A stretch of DNA of 64,000 nt from Spisula solida (lineage: Eukaryota; Mollusca; Bivalvia; Venerida; Mactridae). The position numbers were made by a program, and so were the translations under genes. Below are positions 61,190 through 64,000 of this stretch, piece after piece (positions within the stretch are counted from its first letter, which is position 1; the number at the start of each line of letters is the position of its first letter). Under the pieces are notes generated by a model. It saw only the letters and a list, made by a program, of their open reading frames with translations. It did not search any database and was not told the origin of the DNA. The stretch is taken from contig OX365955.1 of assembly GCA_947247005.1 (NCBI GenBank), positions 40,651,822-40,715,821 on the forward strand, written 5' to 3'.

Positions 61190-62815
61190 ACAGGGTGTTA
61201 ACAAGATCGTTCTCAATGTTTAAGTTTCAATAGTTTATTTTTTCTGACGTCAGAAGGATGTAAAATTTCCAGGTTATATTCCAGATGGTTCTACCATGAA
61301 TATTCTAATCGTTCTAATATTAAATGTAGAAATTAGAGTAAGAAATCAAAAGTGTTCACTGGGAAGATACCTCGGATAAAATTAAGTATGAATTGTTATT
61401 TTGTGACCAAACATTTTTAATACTTTGACATATACTTGTCTGTTTGTTTAATATTGTTGAAGGAAATTAAATACATGCATATAAATAATTATTGTTTTAA
61501 CACAGAAAAGGAGAGCTTCTACAGTATTATATACTGTTGTTGTATACTTTTGATTATGGCTTCTGTTTTGATATTTTCATACGTTCGTTCGGATCTCAAA
61601 CCATGGCCCATTGTTTATAATGTTAGACAAAAAACATGACATTTTCAAACATCTTTATTGCATCCGTTCTGTTTTCACATGTTGTAAACTAAAACACGCA
61701 AGCAAGACGGTGCAGGTACATTTTGCTGGGTCGAAGCAATATGAAGAGGAGAAATTGTAGTTTCTATTTACCAGCCCCTCTCCTTTGAATAACGTTCATA
61801 CAGGACTGGTGCTCTCACGGATACACTTCTTAATATTATACAAATAGTATTACATAATATGGAATCGGTCTCCTATTGCAAAGTTTCGATATCTGATTTA
61901 TCGAGTTACACTATCACGTCCTCTCATAATAGTCCATTTTGAAACCACGGTAACACGCATTCAGCGCAGCCCACCAGTTACCATAAATGCCGATCATGTT
62001 ATGGGGTGTATCTTTAATACTATCATATCGTTGGTTTTTAAACTTTGCCATATCATTACATGTTACATGTTGGACGAAGTCTGCCAAAATGACGACATTT
62101 TGACGTTAGGTATTGAAATAAACAAAAGTTGAACTCCAAGAGTGACAACTTCGTGACGCAAAAGTGACGTCACTAGAATGTAAGGAAAACGGATAAACAC
62201 CAATTTCTGTCAACAGCAAGATGATTAAGTCCTCTGAGACTTATGAACTTAACGTAACTACATTTTGGAAACAGTTCTGCGAGTCGTTTATCAGTTTTAG
62301 AATTTCACAAATGCTTTAATGATATCTGTTCAGCTTTGTTAGACAGGGAAGACAGTAAGAACGTCTGTGACGTCAGTTACCGAGACATTTTCAAAATACC
62401 AACGTTTCATGGTACGGATTCTCGCCCAGATATTCGATGTAAGATCCTGAAAAATACATGCGATTCTCACCAACGCATTACTTGTGTGACTCATTGTGAT
62501 ACTGTAATGTATTCATCACCCTATATCACTATAAATGTCGTATTTCGTAGACATACGCGAAGCACCAACGCCGTGTATAATAGCGCGACGTCAGTTTGTG
62601 CGCCGTGTCAACGTTAGTGACCTTGTTTAGTCACCTGTAACTCTAGGACTGCGTATTTGTTTGAGTTGATATTTTTACAGTATGTAAAAAAGGATTCTGA
62701 TTTATGATGGTATATAATTTGATTTATTTCGTTTAACCATGCACGTTTTGTGACAATAGTCCTGTTTTTTTTAACGTCCAACGTACAAAGTACATAAGCT
62801 GACGTTAGTTCAATT
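61190..62815. other. End of unit B with B-specific non-coding blocks
   Basis: 61,190-61,380 replaces the 3.2-kb A-specific stretch. 62,058-62,395 and 62,486-62,815 are absent from unit A, which joins the flanking words directly (45,318-45,330 and 45,412-45,425). No coding signal recognised. Confidence 0.6.
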
Positions 62816-64000
62816 GCGCAGTGACATGTCATGAACAACAAAAGCAAACCATTTAGAAACCCGACGTCAGTTCAATTGCTCAGTGACATGCCATGATCAA
62901 CAAAAGGAAACCATTAACTGCCATATAAAGTAAGGCAACTAACTTGTGATCCATGACTTAAATGTTTGATACATGTGTAACAGTCATGGCATGTGTACAT
63001 CAACGATACACCAACGTTTGAAACGACGCATATTTCGGACAAACAACATAACAACCACAGTTTGAACAGTTCACTGACACTAAAATAGTATTTCCTGTTT
63101 ACATTGCATGTCTAACGAATTGGTTTACGACAAAATCTACTAAAATAAATGAAGATACCATCAATGAACATAATTAAATGGATAGTTCACTTGTGTTGGA
63201 CCGCAAAAACAGCGTTATCATAACATTTATGTCTACAATTGAACGACCAATTGTACTAATGGAACGCATACATGCTAGTTTTGTTATGCTTGCATGACAA
63301 AGCTGTGTGAATCTGTTACGTTCCTTTAGGTTTAATAAACATATAAGACTGAAACTCTGAACATGGCAATATGATGAATACAGCTTAAATCATAAGTTAC
63401 GCGAATGTCTTGGCGGTCATAAGACTTTCAGGTATGTATGTTTTGGGCGGTTTCTTATACAAAGATATAACAAAATGCAGTTTTTATAAGCTTGTATTAT
63501 ATTGTTTTTGTAGCATATATAGTGTATATATACATCTGCATCAATGTTATGGAATAACAATTGTTTTAAATGTTGTTGTCTAAGTGCTAATAATCCCAAC
63601 ATCATTAAAATGTTTGTGGTGTATCAAAGCTTCTGTGATAACACAATGCGACTTTCGGCACCTTGGGTCTTGCATAATACTTAATATGAGAATAGAAAAT
63701 GGACAAAATATTCCAAGTTATTCTTTCCAGTTTGGTCTATGTCAATACCAGTGACATGGAAAAGCGCGACATTATGCAATGCATACCAAATACAATACAT
63801 GAAATTTGTTATGAACATTTAGCAGCAGATTAGATAATAAATTAATTTGCACAACGTGAGACGGACATCATATTGATTTCTTGACCCTTATCAAAGTTAG
63901 AGTAGTATATGTTATGTAGTTTAATGGCTGTAATAATAGCCCATTTACAACGTATTTATTGTGTCTGTAATGGTTGTAATATACAAGCTACGCAACCTAC
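62815..64000. repeat. Start of tandem unit C (runs off the window)
   Basis: Matches 25,800-26,950 (A) and 45,425-46,570 (B). It shares gacgttag...gcgcagtgacatgtcatgaa with A only, but shares the aatagaaaatggacaaaa block near 63,690 with B only, so it is a mosaic of the two. Confidence 0.9.

Larger units (their letters stand above)
45425..62815. repeat. Tandem segmental duplication, unit B (about 17.4 kb)
   Basis: Same order and orientation as unit A. It contains a LINE insertion (about 49,250-52,214) between sequence that is continuous in unit A at about 29,930. It lacks the left part of the inverted-end element: at 59,526 the sequence runs from gaagtatttcaaa straight to ccatttccatttggaaac. 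Confidence 0.92.

Noticed and set aside
1..64000. tRNA, rRNA or snRNA genes
   Set aside because: I looked for box-B-like and cloverleaf patterns and conserved rRNA words and found none that I could support; a tRNAscan or Rfam search would be decisive.

Overview
The window looks like nuclear DNA of a heterodont-type bivalve mollusc. It is AT-rich and gene-poor. It holds one multi-exon gene with GT-AG introns, several decayed non-LTR retrotransposons, and repeat types I associate with bivalve genomes: 'gtgacctagtttttgacc' dimers, the 'tgaccttgacctttgag...gggtcttgcgcatgacac' tandem, and 'accaagtttcat' modules. The species cannot be named from the sequence alone.

Left part (1-23,200). The only convincing host gene lies on the minus strand at 3,799-13,792. 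It has four coding exons whose splice sites and phases fit, giving 1,239 nt and a predicted 412-residue protein. The C-terminal half carries D202, E243-x-K245 and Q255/Q259, arranged like the active site of PD-(D/E)XK nucleases. A Cys-rich CxCxC motif sits just before it. Intron 1 holds a complete but inactivated 3.56-kb non-LTR element (8,474-12,029) between perfect 11-bp target-site duplications. Introns 2 and 3 hold shorter repeats. From 17.2 to 20.5 kb there are two further LINE remnants with two nested insertions.

Right part (23,200-64,000). This is a tandem segmental array. Unit A is about 25.8-45.4 kb, unit B about 45.4-62.8 kb, and unit C starts near 62.8 kb and runs off the edge. A partial copy (23.2-25.8 kb) precedes unit A. 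The copies differ by LINE insertions, deletions, a 29-bp minisatellite expanded in one copy only, a foldback element that lost its centre in one copy, and a 784-bp block present at two places. Divergence is uneven: much of A versus B differs by several percent by eye, but 35.3-41.2 kb versus 57.6-60.9 kb is nearly identical. This suggests conversion or a second, later exchange. I found no convincing host gene inside the array. A few short ORFs are kept in two units and are flagged as uncertain.

No rRNA, tRNA or CRISPR could be supported. All identity statements are by-eye estimates.
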